Below are positions 54,322 through 62,984 of a stretch of 64,000 bases of DNA, one piece after another. The DNA comes from Gracilaria domingensis. Its lineage: Eukaryota > Rhodophyta > Florideophyceae > Gracilariales > Gracilariaceae. The stretch is from positions 85,549 to 149,548 of the forward strand of contig VCMS01000126.1 in assembly GCA_022539475.1 (NCBI GenBank), in the 5' to 3' direction. Numbering within the stretch: the stretch's first letter is position 1; each line of letters begins with the position of its first letter. A model generated the notes under the pieces. That model had not been told where the DNA came from. It worked only from the letters and a program-made list of their open reading frames with translations, and did no database searches. The position numbers were made by a program, and so were the translations under genes.

Positions 54322-56193
54322 TTATCCCGCAGAGGGCCCAGCGCCACCCATGCTAGGGTTCTGACTCAAGTACTGGTTGGCCAGCGCCGTCATCTGTGCC
54401 GCATCGGTCATATCCTCCGGGATCGGAACCCCCATGCCTATCAGGCTAGAGCGAAGAGCCGACTCAAATTTGTGAAAACTTTGTAAAGTACCCGCAGACG
54501 GTGTAGCGCTATTCCACCCTGCTGGGGCGTGAGCTCCTCCTGCCGGATTCGGCGTTCCAACCCCTGCCGTATTCGGCACGCCTACCAAAAGGGCTTGGCC
54601 ACCGTCGTTGACGTCCTCGCCGTGGTCCAACGTTGGATCATACCAGTCAATGGGCGGAGCATAGTTCTCAGGGAAGACGAACCCCATCGGGTAACCAACT
54701 GGGACTGCCCTCTGAACCTGCGACATGGCCTCGGCCTGCTGTTCCGAAATGAACTGCCGTTCCCACGGATCGTAGTACACCCAAACTCCTGAGCGAGTAG
54801 CAACGCGTCCCCGAGATCGGTCATTCTATCTTGGAGTCCCATCGGGCTGCCAGCGCACCGGAACTCGGTCCCAATCTACGTGCTCTATCGCCCCCAAGAG
54901 AGTTCCGACCTCGTCCTGGTTCGCTTCTGAGCCCAAGGGGATAGTTAAATCAAGCCGATTGATAATCCATCAGAGCAAAGGAGGCAAGTACCAGACTCTG
55001 TAATGGTCATAAACATCCCAAAGGAGATGAGCCGCTACGCGGGCACCCCATTCAGCCGCCACTAAGGCCCAATAACCCGACTGGGGATCGCCAATCAATC
55101 GAGAGCCGATGTAATAGATCGACGGAGGGAGTTCCGCGAAGCACCCTCTGGGGACCTCAACACGACTCCACCAGGAGGGAAGCCCAACGAACCGGGAAGG
55201 TAACGCGTTGTGACGCAGGCGCTCCGTCTCCAAGTGTGGATACGGAACCAAATAGCCCGTTCGGGAACGCATACCTCTCTCGAACCGAACTCGGCGCTCG
55301 AAATCGTACAGGTCTCTGTTGAGAGGCCTCCGAAGGTACCGGAACTCAGCCCTAAGAAGGGGACGACTCCATAGGAGCATATCGGGATCGATCCTCGGCG
55401 TGTAGGCACGAAACTCATCTTCCGGAAACTCGGCTAAAGCATCTCCATAAGAGCGTTCACCGTACGTACGGTAGTGAGAGACATCGAACTCATACTCCGG
55501 CGGAACAGCGTGCTCTCTCCGAACTCGGTGTACGTGCTCGTACGCTAAGCGTGCCATATCTCCTCGAGCGGTATCCATCGATTCGCCGCGCGCGCGGAAG
55601 ATCAAGTGAGGTTCAACCGCTATGCGGGTCTGCCAATCGCGAGAGCGCACCATATCGCGTCGAATCCCACCTGAGAGAATTCCGTTCGCATCTGCATATG
55701 AGTTAATAAGAGCCTCATCGTTAACCTCTGTCGGGTGGAACCACGGAGCTCGTGAGAAGATAACACCATCCCTGCGGGGCGAACGATTGAGCAACGACTC
55801 GCGCGAGATCCAACCTCTGGCGTTCACCGTTAACGGCATCGCTTGCTCATTGTTCCAAGCTACCGCCTCGACGTCAGGAGCCTGGGGAGCCGCGTTCGGA
55901 GGATAGCCCTGCATGGGAATCGGATACGGAACACCCGCGTGGGGAACCTGATAGTACTGCGCGCCCGGAGGGTGATAAGCCGGCTGCTGCATCCGATGCC
56001 CTTGAGGGAGCGGCGCTGAACTGAAGCCACCAAAGTACCCTGGGTGGGCTTGCATCGGATGCCCTTGGAAGGGAGGAACTTGAGGCTGACTACCCTGCTG
56101 GGGATTGCCGCTCGCAGAAGCACCAGACGCCGCGCCTTGCGGAACTGCGGACGCCGACGCCCCTGGCAACGGATTGGTCGGAAAAGGGTTCAT
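54322..56193 (-). pseudogene. Antisense gene of the Gypsy element, function unknown, two in-frame stops
   Basis: One frame of 623 codons runs opposite to gag-pol, between pol and the 3' LTR, interrupted only by TGA (54972-54970) and TAG (54828-54826). The start is taken at ATG 56193 because a TATA box lies about 115 bases upstream; the frame is open further, into the LTR. Residues 1-100 are Pro/Gly/Gln/Ala-rich (GHPMQAHPGYFGGFSSAPLP). The folded part is Arg/Tyr/Trp-rich (GWISRESLLNRSPRRDGVIF, DVSHYRTYGERSYGDALAEF, LPPSIYYIGSRLIGDPQSGY). The C-terminus has VYYDPWERQFISEQQAEAM and a helical end. I recognise no family. A related frame in the older copy shows it is a conserved part of the element. 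Antisense extra ORFs are known in some plant Gypsy lineages. Confidence 0.7.
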
Positions 56194-56303
56194 GCCTGAA
56201 GAAGAAAATTCGCTCGTATTCAGATGACTTGAGTACTGTAAGATCTCTGCGAGCTCTGTTATTGATGAAACCGAAAGCGCGGTACCCACCATCGTGTGCG
56301 GGT

Positions 56304-56311
56304 TATTTATA
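56304..56311 (-). promoter_or_regulatory. TATA box of the antisense gene
   Basis: On the minus strand TATAAATA lies 12 bases before one ATG (56292) and about 110 before the ATG at 56193. Transcription about 30 bases downstream would exclude the first and make 56193 the start. Confidence 0.55.
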
Positions 56312-56359
56312 CAACGCCGACTGCGCCTTCCTCTTCGCTCGCGACGGGAATGCTGGTCT

Positions 56360-56372
56360 AAGAACGGGGAGA
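56360..56372 (+). promoter_or_regulatory. Polypurine tract of the younger element
   Basis: AAGAACGGGGAGA directly precedes the 3' LTR start TGTGGAGCAA. One pyrimidine interrupts the run. Confidence 0.75.
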
Positions 56373-57373
56373 TGTGGAGCAAACACGATCCGGTAATCGA
56401 CGCAAGATGCATCTCATAATGAGCACTAACCCCCTTGGGTGACGTGGCGCACACTATGAATGGCACCCACATTTCTTTGTTAATTTTTGGAAGAAGTTTC
56501 AGGAACCTCTGCGGGTAGATGTGGGAATTGGCTCTCGGACACGAGCGGTTGCTGGACTTCGTAGTGGGCTTGTATTGTAGATACTCAAGGTGTACCCGCC
56601 GGGGTGTGCATAGGAACCCTGACACTGGGTTATACACGTGTTCGAACTTCGAGAGGTACACACCGCCACTGTAGTTAGTAATAGCTTAATTCTTGGTAGA
56701 GTCCTATATAGGCTCGGTCCATCTCACCCTGGAGCCCACCAAGTAAACTCACCTGAGTCGTGTCCTATCTCCCAGGACCGGGCTATAGATATTGTTGCCT
56801 ACGTAGGTTCACTACTCCTCGCGGAGGGTAACCACGACTGGTCTCGACACATCTACCCCTCAGGGTCCTTAAGGAAGCCTAAGCTTGCACCTACTGTTGG
56901 TTTCTTGCTATTTTTCGGATATCGGCTAACGTCGAGCGTCTTGGCCAAGGAGTGGCGTCGCTCTGGACAAAGTCGCCTGGTTTAGGTACCGCTTCCGCCC
57001 CCGTACGGGTATTCTTTGGCCCCACTTTGGTACATTCTGTTGGCACCACTGCGTGGTCGTCGCGCCGCTGTCGGTCCTGTTTCCGCCGGTTGGCACGGGC
57101 CGTAGCTTCGCTCCGTGGTCGGTTTCTGTGTACACCGTCCACACGGTTGACTGTTCGTGATCCCATCTCTTGGGCTCTATCTCGTCACCCACTTGGGCTC
57201 CGCTTCTTTCTCGGTTTCACCTCTATAGGTATAGCCAGTCACCGTCTCCGGTCTTACCCCCGGCTTGCTTCTCGCTTGAGCACGGACAGAGGGCTATGTC
57301 GCTGAGACTGCCCATATAGGGAGCAGGACTCGGACATCCTGTGGATCATCCCGAATTCTGGGTTTGCTCTACA
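56373..57373 (+). repeat. 3' LTR of the younger Gypsy element
   Basis: 1001 bases, same ends as the 5' LTR. The differences I could see number about twenty, roughly two thirds of them transitions, spread along the LTR. Confidence 0.95.
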
Positions 57374-57620
57374 GGATCGTCCCCGCTTTCTCGGGCATAG
57401 TAACTGTCAGAGAACATGAACCCGACAGAGTGATCATTCGGCATGACACGAGGCACTTGCTTCAAGACGCGTGCTTCCGCGAAGTCGGTCACGGTCCCCT
57501 CCCAAGGGTTGAAGTATACGAAGTCTCCAGCCCCTGGATATCGTCTACCAGGCGACGTATCGAAGCGCATACGCTGACCCGGTGGAACGTTCTCGGGCGG
57601 TACCTTGCTCCAACGTCTGT
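57374..57620 (-). pseudogene. Older Gypsy copy: middle part of its antisense gene
   Basis: The frame reads RMRFDTSPGRR, GDFVYFNPWEGTV and GFMFSDSYYARESGDD, parallel to VWVYYDPWERQF and PMGFVFPENYAPPIDW of the younger copy. It continues without a break into 45680-45360 once the younger element is removed. To the right similarity ends at about 57620, so this older copy lacks the rest of the gene and its 3' LTR. Confidence 0.7.
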
Positions 57621-58019
57621 CTCTTGCAGATGCTAGTTTTTGGCGAGGGTCGTCCAGAAATTGGCAAGGGTCGTCCAGTAAATTTTTTGAAAAAATATCG
57701 AGATCAGTTATTTCAAAATTTGGAGATAATTGCTTGAGTCGTCCAGAATCTCTGTGCAGTAAATACTGGGGGGTTTTCCACTCGTGCTAGTTCTTTAGTC
57801 GAGGGCTACCTGAACCGTATTTCGCGAAGTCTAGGTTCAGTTTCCATTAAGGTGCACATTACACGATACCTTCTGCGGAATGATACCCTGCAACGCATGG
57901 AATACTAGTGCTAGTACAGATGATGCCCATTATGAAATCATACCGTTTTATTCGTATCTATTCTTCTATGGACCGCTTTTGCTAACCACTACTTCGCTAT
58001 ATTACATGTACCATTTCCC
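57621..58019. other. spacer with short GTCGTCCAG repeats
   Basis: A unit, tggcgagggtcgtccag and tggcaagggtcgtccag, is repeated at about 57640-57680, and gtcgtccag occurs once more near 57738. The region is otherwise AT-rich and has no gene. It may be the end of an element that truncated the older Gypsy copy. Confidence 0.4.
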
Positions 58020-58032
58020 CATAATGGAGCGG

Positions 58033-58076
58033 GTGTAGGCGCAATCTGCGGCAGATGCCGCAGACTGCACCTCCAC
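58033..58076. repeat. Inverted repeat 1 of the hairpin cluster
   Basis: TCTGCGGC-agat-GCCGCAGA is perfect (58045-58064), and pairing extends outward with few mismatches (GTG...GCGCAA against CTGCAC...CAC). Confidence 0.7.
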
Positions 58077-58112
58077 CATAGTGCTGGATCGGTAGAACAC
58101 ATACGCACTCCG

Positions 58113-58143
58113 AGAGGATGAGGCGCGAAGCGCCTCATCCTCT
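58113..58143. repeat. Inverted repeat 2, perfect 14-base arms
   Basis: AGAGGATGAGGCGC-gaa-GCGCCTCATCCTCT, a very stable hairpin with a triloop, two bases before the next hairpin. Confidence 0.85.
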
Positions 58144-58145
58144 CC

Positions 58146-58197
58146 GTTCCTCATGTAGGGAACCATGCCCAGATGCATGGTTCCCTACTTGAGGAAC
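58146..58197. repeat. Inverted repeat 3, 23-base arms with one mismatch
   Basis: GTTCCTCA and GTAGGGAACCATGC pair with GCATGGTTCCCTAC and TGAGGAAC around ccagat. One T-T mismatch interrupts the stem. Confidence 0.85.
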
Positions 58198-58585
58198 CTG
58201 CACCTGCAACTCGTGAGCTACGTCCGCATCAAAAGTCATTTACCCCTATACGCAAGCAGAAAGTATCCATAAGTTAGTCAATGATCCGTTAGATACATTT
58301 GAAATGCGATGGAACGTACCATTGATAAAACAAAACAGAAACGTTGCGCTAGAAAAGTCGAGGGACCTGGTAACTCGCAAACGGAAGAAGAAGCAGGAAA
58401 GGGATCGGTTAGATTACCAGCCCACCATATCATCGTAAACCGCGAAAGGTGTCGAAGCGAGAACTCACAAGCAACGACACCGAGAATGCCCATGCAGCAA
58501 ACATACCGCAAGACGCGATAAACGAGAATCTAGCCTATATCCCAAACAAGTACCAGAATCGCCTATCCCGAACAGTCAGACAGTA

Positions 58586-58656
58586 AAACGACCAATTTCA
58601 TTTTGTCTCTCAAGATCGATGATGGATCTGGAGAGATGAAATAAAATTGGTCGTTT
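58586..58656. repeat. Inverted repeat 4, between the two tandem copies
   Basis: AAACGACCAATTT pairs with AAATTGGTCGTTT, with further inner pairing (CTCTC with GAGAG, GATC with GATC). Confidence 0.8.
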
Positions 58657-58952
58657 ACCTGTATACGCAAGCAGAAAGTATCCATAAGTTAGTCAATGCT
58701 CCGTTGGAAACATTTGAATTGCGATGGAACGTACCATTGATAAAGCAAAACAGAAACGTTGCGCTAGAAAAGTCGAGGGACCTAGTAACTCGCAAAAGGA
58801 AGAAGAAGAAGGAAAGTGATCGGTTAGATTACCAGCAATCCATTCATCGTAAAACGCGAAAGGTCTCGAAGCAAGAACTCACAAGCAACGACACCGAGAA
58901 TGCCCATGCAGCAAACATACCGCAAGATGCGATAAACGAGACAGAAACCTAA
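58647..58952 (+). CDS. Small basic ORF in the second tandem copy
   Basis: The frame encodes about 101 residues: YTQAESIHKLVNAPLETFEL, RWNVPLIKQNRNVALEKSRD, then a Lys/Arg cluster and DYQQSIHRKTRKVSKQELTS. The duplicate at 58240 keeps the first two thirds with a few substitutions, then meets a stop near 58435. The better preserved N-terminal two thirds suggest past selection on the protein, perhaps as the C-terminal exon or tail of a mobile element. The printed start lies in the hairpin and is doubtful. Family unknown. Confidence 0.35.
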   Translation: MVVYLYTQAESIHKLVNAPLETFELRWNVPLIKQNRNVALEKSRDLVTRKRKKKKESDRLDYQQSIHRKTRKVSKQELTSNDTENAHAANIPQDAINETET

Positions 58953-59026
58953 GTCTCAACCAAGTACCAGAATCGCCTATCCCGAACAGGCAGAGATCCA
59001 AGATCGCCGAGAAACCAACTTGGTTT

Positions 59027-59111
59027 GTTGCGCCATAGGCTTTAGCTTCTCGAGTCTTGCGCTACTTTTGAAAAGCAGCGCAAGACGCGAAGCTAGAGCC
59101 TATGGCGCAAC
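59027..59111. repeat. Inverted repeat 5, about 40-base arms
   Basis: GTTGCGCCATAGGCT and GTCTTGCGCT pair with AGCGCAAGAC and AGCCTATGGCGCAAC; AGCTTC pairs with GAAGCT between them. A few mismatches interrupt one long stem. Confidence 0.85.
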
Positions 59112-59170
59112 GAAATGAACTATTGGTCGCGTACTTACAGTCGTCGGTTTGGGTTACCGGGTTCCCGTTT

Positions 59171-59222
59171 TCACCCTTCAACTCGTTCTATATCTTGAAC
59201 AAATAGAAGAAGTTGAGGGTGA
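59171..59222. repeat. Inverted repeat 6
   Basis: TCACCCTTCAACT pairs with AGTTGAGGGTGA (one base unpaired) and TTCTAT with ATAGAA around atcttgaacaa. Confidence 0.8.
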
Positions 59223-59364
59223 TTAGCTTATTTCCTGCCGTTTCCATGTCGCAGAGCGCGAAGAAACGCGGTGAGGATTGGTTAGTTTAGAGCAAAGATA
59301 CGTGGAAGGATATGGGAGAACGTACGAAAAGACTGCACGGAATACATCCCTGAGATACGGATGA

Positions 59365-59439
59365 CTCCGTCCTACTTTCTTCCGCCCTCTACTTTATGGA
59401 GCCTCCATAAAGTGAAGGGCGGGAAAAAGTACGACGGAG
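59365..59439. repeat. Inverted repeat 7, about 35-base arms
   Basis: CTCCGTC, TACTTT, CCGCCCT and ACTTTATGGAG pair in order with CTCCATAAAGT, AGGGCGG, AAAGTA and GACGGAG. Single mismatches lie between the blocks. Confidence 0.85.
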
Positions 59440-59692
59440 CGGAGTATAACGCGATGATATCGATGGCATGGCTCACGACGGTAACGGAAGTTCGGACGTC
59501 GGAGGCGCGGCGGCGGCGGCGAAGGGAAGAGATTTATTTTTCTGTGCGAGATTGGACAAGTGTACAGCGTACAACGTTGGGAAACCACAGGTTTATAACC
59601 AGTGGTAGATAATACGAGAAGTACACCCTTGTGTTGAGGTCGACGTGTACCTACGTTCCTTTTTGAACGAAAGCACGTGATTTAAACTCAAA

Positions 59693-59699
59693 ATATATT
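59693..59699 (+). promoter_or_regulatory. TATA-like box before the Plavaka-type transposase
   Basis: aaaATATATTc lies 14-20 bases before the ATG at 59713 and about 110 before the ATG at 59809. A start of transcription about 30 bases downstream favours the second ATG. Confidence 0.4.
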
Positions 59700-59808
59700 C
59701 TCCGTTCTCAGCATGACGTCGATCTTGACTGTCGCTCGACCTCCTTCTCCCTTCGGACGCCCTTCCCTTGCAGTCTTTGTCGTCGTTTCTCGTTCAGTTC
59801 TTCTTCCC

Positions 59809-62800
59809 ATGGTCTACTACTGTACACATAAGAAGCGTGGGTGCCCCTTCGTTACTCGCCGAGGAGTCTTATCCCTTCAACAGCATGTCAACCATTGCCC
59901 GTTTCGTCTGAAAGCAGCGCTGGAAGACGACAATAGCCGGCCCATTCGGAGAAGCAAGCGTCTCAAGCTTTCCGCACCCGCGCCCGCATCTTCCGAAACG
60001 GTCACTGCCCCTTGTCGCCTTCCCGAGCCTCCAGTGTCCGAGGACATCGTCGACCCCACTCCGTGCGCCCCTCCCATTCCGGACACTTCGCATTGTGTTT
60101 CTCCTTCCCCGGGTCCCGCGTCATTAGAGCGAGAACACGGAAGCAGTTCCCGCCCAGTGCCTTCTGAGGAGGCCCTCGGTGATTTGCATATGGATTATCT
60201 CACGGTTTGTCTGGCTTCAGTAGCTTCCAACCTTGGTCATCGTGAGGCTGACGAGCTAATTGGGCTACTTCGGGACCCGCGATTCTCGCAAAAGCGATTC
60301 AACGAGACCATAACAAGTTCCAAGCGCTGTACAGAACTGAAGAAGGCCATTTTCGAACGATACGCCTCAAAGGACGGTTTCAATCGCAGAACTGTCTCGC
60401 CAGAAGGATGTAAGTTCAGCGCCACCCTCTACACGAGAGACCCCGTTCAGACACTTGTGAAACAGCTCCAGTTGGCTAACAACGAAAACACATTCTTCCA
60501 CCCTATACCTCAGACCCACTCCACGAAAATATCTCACCCCATGTCCGGCTCTCTCGCAAGAGACGCCACCTCAAAACTTAAGGAAATGGTCATGGGCTCT
60601 TTGGATAGTAGAATAGTGTGGTACTCCCAAGAAATAAGTTACAGTGAATCTTTCGTAGGTCTTCTGCAGGTATACACCGATAAGTCTTCAACAACTCTAA
60701 AGCAAACATCGGTTACCGCCTATCCTCTTCACCTCATATTTCTCAACTTCTCCGACGAGCTTCGCCGTAAGTGTATCCGTGATGACCTCACAGTAGTGGC
60801 ATACTTCCCTACCACACTGATCGAGGTTTCCGCATCTAAAGCAGACGCAATGCCATTCGTTTCTAGCAAGTCTCTACGCGAGTCCAGGATGCAAATCCTT
60901 CAAGAATCTCTTCGTCAAGTCCTGGAACCCATTCTAAATCTCACGCAGAAAGGTTTTCAGTTCATCGGCGAAGACAAACTAAGTCGAGTGTGCCATCCTC
61001 TGCTTGCAAGTTATTGTGCGGACATTCCTGAGGCTAAGGACATTCTGTCCATTCTTCATGGGACCAAAACGGAAAGCCCGTGTCATAGATGCAAAGCCCC
61101 TCGCTCATCTTTATGCAGTCCTATTCCCACCTCATTCAACGGACGTTCTCAGAAGCACACGAAAAGCATCCGAAAGACATACACAGCTATCTTGCAACAT
61201 GCACAAAAAGACGAGGCGGAAAGACGTCCACGTCGTGCGAGGGAGAGGAGATCTCAAGCGGATACTCTGATGCGTTCAAATTCCATATCTCTCATTCCTT
61301 CGTTCCTCGAAACTTCCGTAAGCCTTGGAATGATCCCGGGATTGTCTCCATACAGTCTGTTCTCATTCGAACCATTACACAACTTGCATCTCGGCATCTC
61401 AAAGTTGATAAAAACGGCCACAATCGAGAGACTGCAGTCAGACACCCTGTGCACCACATTAGGAACATCTGCATCGCGTTCATTTCGAACGATACGCACC
61501 CAACTCCTCAACCATGCAAACGCAATTCTAGCTGCCATAGAACGCGATTCTCCTGCCAAAGGTTTACATATCGATTTCTCCACGCAGGAGAAAGGCAAAT
61601 CTTTGAATGGTATCTTCACGAAAGACGGTCTCCGTGGAATGCTGGAGGCCAAAAACTACAAAGCACTTGGAATGGTCTTTCCCTCCATAGGAGCATTCTT
61701 TGACATATGCTGTGGAGGACAGGACGTTGCCCCAATCACAACCGTTTTCTCTCAGTACTCGGACTTGCTCTCGACCTTATTCAGATACAATCGTGACCCG
61801 TATTGGACTGAAAGCTCTCTCCTGTGTCTTAGTTCGGAGATTGAAGCCTTCAAGCGTTCCGCAACAAAGACTCTGGCGGATTTTCATCCCTCCAGACTGG
61901 GAACTCTGAAGTTTCATCTTCTCGATCATCTCGTGGACGATATTCGCCGTCTGGGAAGTATCAAGTACTACGACGCAGGCATATACGAACATGCACACCT
62001 GCTATTTGAAAGACACTACAAAAAGACGTCCAGAAGAACAGCAACGGCTGTGGAGGAGACTATTCGCTCCATTGAGCACGGACATGTTAGAAAGCAATGG
62101 AATGGCAATACTCCTTACCAGCGTAATGCAGGTTTACCAGGAACTTCCACACAGCTTCCTCGGTTTGCAATGAGGGGGCGTTCTTTCACTTTACGAGCTC
62201 TTCAACATTGTGTTTCAAGTATGTCCAGTTCAAAAACATGGACTGCTGTTAGAGAAATGTTCTCAAGTACGGACACAAGGTCGATTCTTGATCAAATTGG
62301 TGAACAGGCCCTTCCTCCCTTCCTCAGTCTCGTGAAAGAAACACTGGATGAGCACTCTATTACATACTTCCCAGAAAAGACAAGGATAACTCTGGTGAAT
62401 TCGGCCCTCGTGAAAGGCGGTTTCGTTCCGACTCTTGAACACTTCGATTCGTCTTCTAAGGCACTTAAGCTGGGACGACCCAAATACCCCATCATCCAAC
62501 GTGTCTTCGCTTCTCCAGCATTTGGTCCCAGTAGAAAGCCAAAGTTTTCCACTGTATTGGTAAGCGGAGAAGATTCAGAGACTTGGGTTGCCCAGGTAGT
62601 CGCTCTGATTCGAATATCTCTCCTTGATTCTGCACTTACCGCACCAGAGGTGGCATTCGTCCGGTATTTCGAAGTTTTACCCCCCGCAACAAACATCGAC
62701 CACATATTGAAATGCATATCTTTACGGTGGGCTACAAACGATGAAAAGAACCACACTCTTCCGTTCCCTCGTCATTCCAAAGCGGAGACTATCGTAGAGT

Positions 62801-62862
62801 TAACTCCTTGGTACGGGATGGTTCCGGCTTCTGCACTACAGGGAACTGTCCATGTTGTTTGA
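59809..62862 (+). CDS. Plavaka/KDZ-type transposase (CACTA-related), intact
   Basis: About 1017 residues from ATG 59809; the frame is open from 59713. The start is chosen because MVYYCTHKKRGCPFVTRR, then LQQHVNHCPF is the N-terminal C-C-H-C finger that opens Plavaka proteins. Proline-rich linker to residue 130. Blocks then follow the family: TAYPLHLIFLNFSDELRRKC (the YPlyltlgN block), CHPLLASYCADIPEAKDI, CHRCKAPRSSL (zinc ribbon-like), FEPLHNLHLGISKLIK (the D/E-LH-x-x-x-G block) and KFHLLDHLVDDIRRLG, then YEHAHLLFERHYKKTSRR. These lie in the RNase H-fold catalytic core; I cannot assign the three acidic residues safely. No stop interrupts it, so it may be active or recently so. Ends and TIRs of the element were not found. 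Confidence 0.75.
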   Translation: MVYYCTHKKRGCPFVTRRGVLSLQQHVNHCPFRLKAALEDDNSRPIRRSKRLKLSAPAPASSETVTAPCRLPEPPVSEDIVDPTPCAPPIPDTSHCVSPSPGPASLEREHGSSSRPVPSEEALGDLHMDYLTVCLASVASNLGHREADELIGLLRDPRFSQKRFNETITSSKRCTELKKAIFERYASKDGFNRRTVSPEGCKFSATLYTRDPVQTLVKQLQLANNENTFFHPIPQTHSTKISHPMSGSLARDATSKLKEMVMGSLDSRIVWYSQEISYSESFVGLLQVYTDKSSTTLKQTSVTAYPLHLIFLNFSDELRRKCIRDDLTVVAYFPTTLIEVSASKADAMPFVSSKSLRESRMQILQESLRQVLEPILNLTQKGFQFIGEDKLSRVCHPLLASYCADIPEAKDILSILHGTKTESPCHRCKAPRSSLCSPIPTSFNGRSQKHTKSIRKTYTAILQHAQKDEAERRPRRARERRSQADTLMRSNSISLIPSFLETSVSLGMIPGLSPYSLFSFEPLHNLHLGISKLIKTATIERLQSDTLCTTLGTSASRSFRTIRTQLLNHANAILAAIERDSPAKGLHIDFSTQEKGKSLNGIFTKDGLRGMLEAKNYKALGMVFPSIGAFFDICCGGQDVAPITTVFSQYSDLLSTLFRYNRDPYWTESSLLCLSSEIEAFKRSATKTLADFHPSRLGTLKFHLLDHLVDDIRRLGSIKYYDAGIYEHAHLLFERHYKKTSRRTATAVEETIRSIEHGHVRKQWNGNTPYQRNAGLPGTSTQLPRFAMRGRSFTLRALQHCVSSMSSSKTWTAVREMFSSTDTRSILDQIGEQALPPFLSLVKETLDEHSITYFPEKTRITLVNSALVKGGFVPTLEHFDSSSKALKLGRPKYPIIQRVFASPAFGPSRKPKFSTVLVSGEDSETWVAQVVALIRISLLDSALTAPEVAFVRYFEVLPPATNIDHILKCISLRWATNDEKNHTLPFPRHSKAETIVELTPWYGMVPASALQGTVHVV

Positions 62863-62984
62863 TCAAACTACCCTGCTCCACCTTTTTGTCCTCCACTTCA
62901 ATGGTTTCAACACCGATTCTACATCAATCGATTCTATCATGATTCAGATGAAGGACCAACTGAGCACGTTGATCTTGTACAGCC
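62863..62984. other. Short gap between convergent genes
   Basis: Only 122 bases separate the transposase stop from the stop of the minus-strand gene, suggesting shared 3'-end signals. No clear motif. Confidence 0.4.

Larger units (their letters stand above)
45681..57373 (+). mobile_element. Complete Ty3/Gypsy chromovirus copy, 11.7 kb, with antisense gene
   Basis: Two 1001-base LTRs bound the element, and GGATC flanks it on both sides (45676-45680 and 57374-57378). The order is LTR, primer site, gag, pol (protease, RT, RNase H, integrase), chromodomain, a long antisense gene, polypurine tract, LTR. By eye the LTRs show about twenty differences in 1001 bases, so the insertion is fairly young. 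All main genes nonetheless carry stop codons or active-site changes. It is inserted into the antisense gene of an older relative. Confidence 0.95.
58240..58994 (+). repeat. Tandem duplication of about 340 bases separated by a hairpin
   Basis: Copy 1 (58240-58580) and copy 2 (58655-58994) run in parallel from tatacgcaagcagaaag to gcctatcccgaacag, with about nine bases in ten equal by eye. A 71-base inverted repeat (58586-58656) lies exactly between. Each copy carries the same small basic ORF. Confidence 0.8.

Noticed and set aside
56194-56661. Longer start for the antisense gene, reaching into the 3' LTR
   Set aside because: The extra 156 codons read LTR sequence, and a TATA box lies between them and the ATG at 56193.
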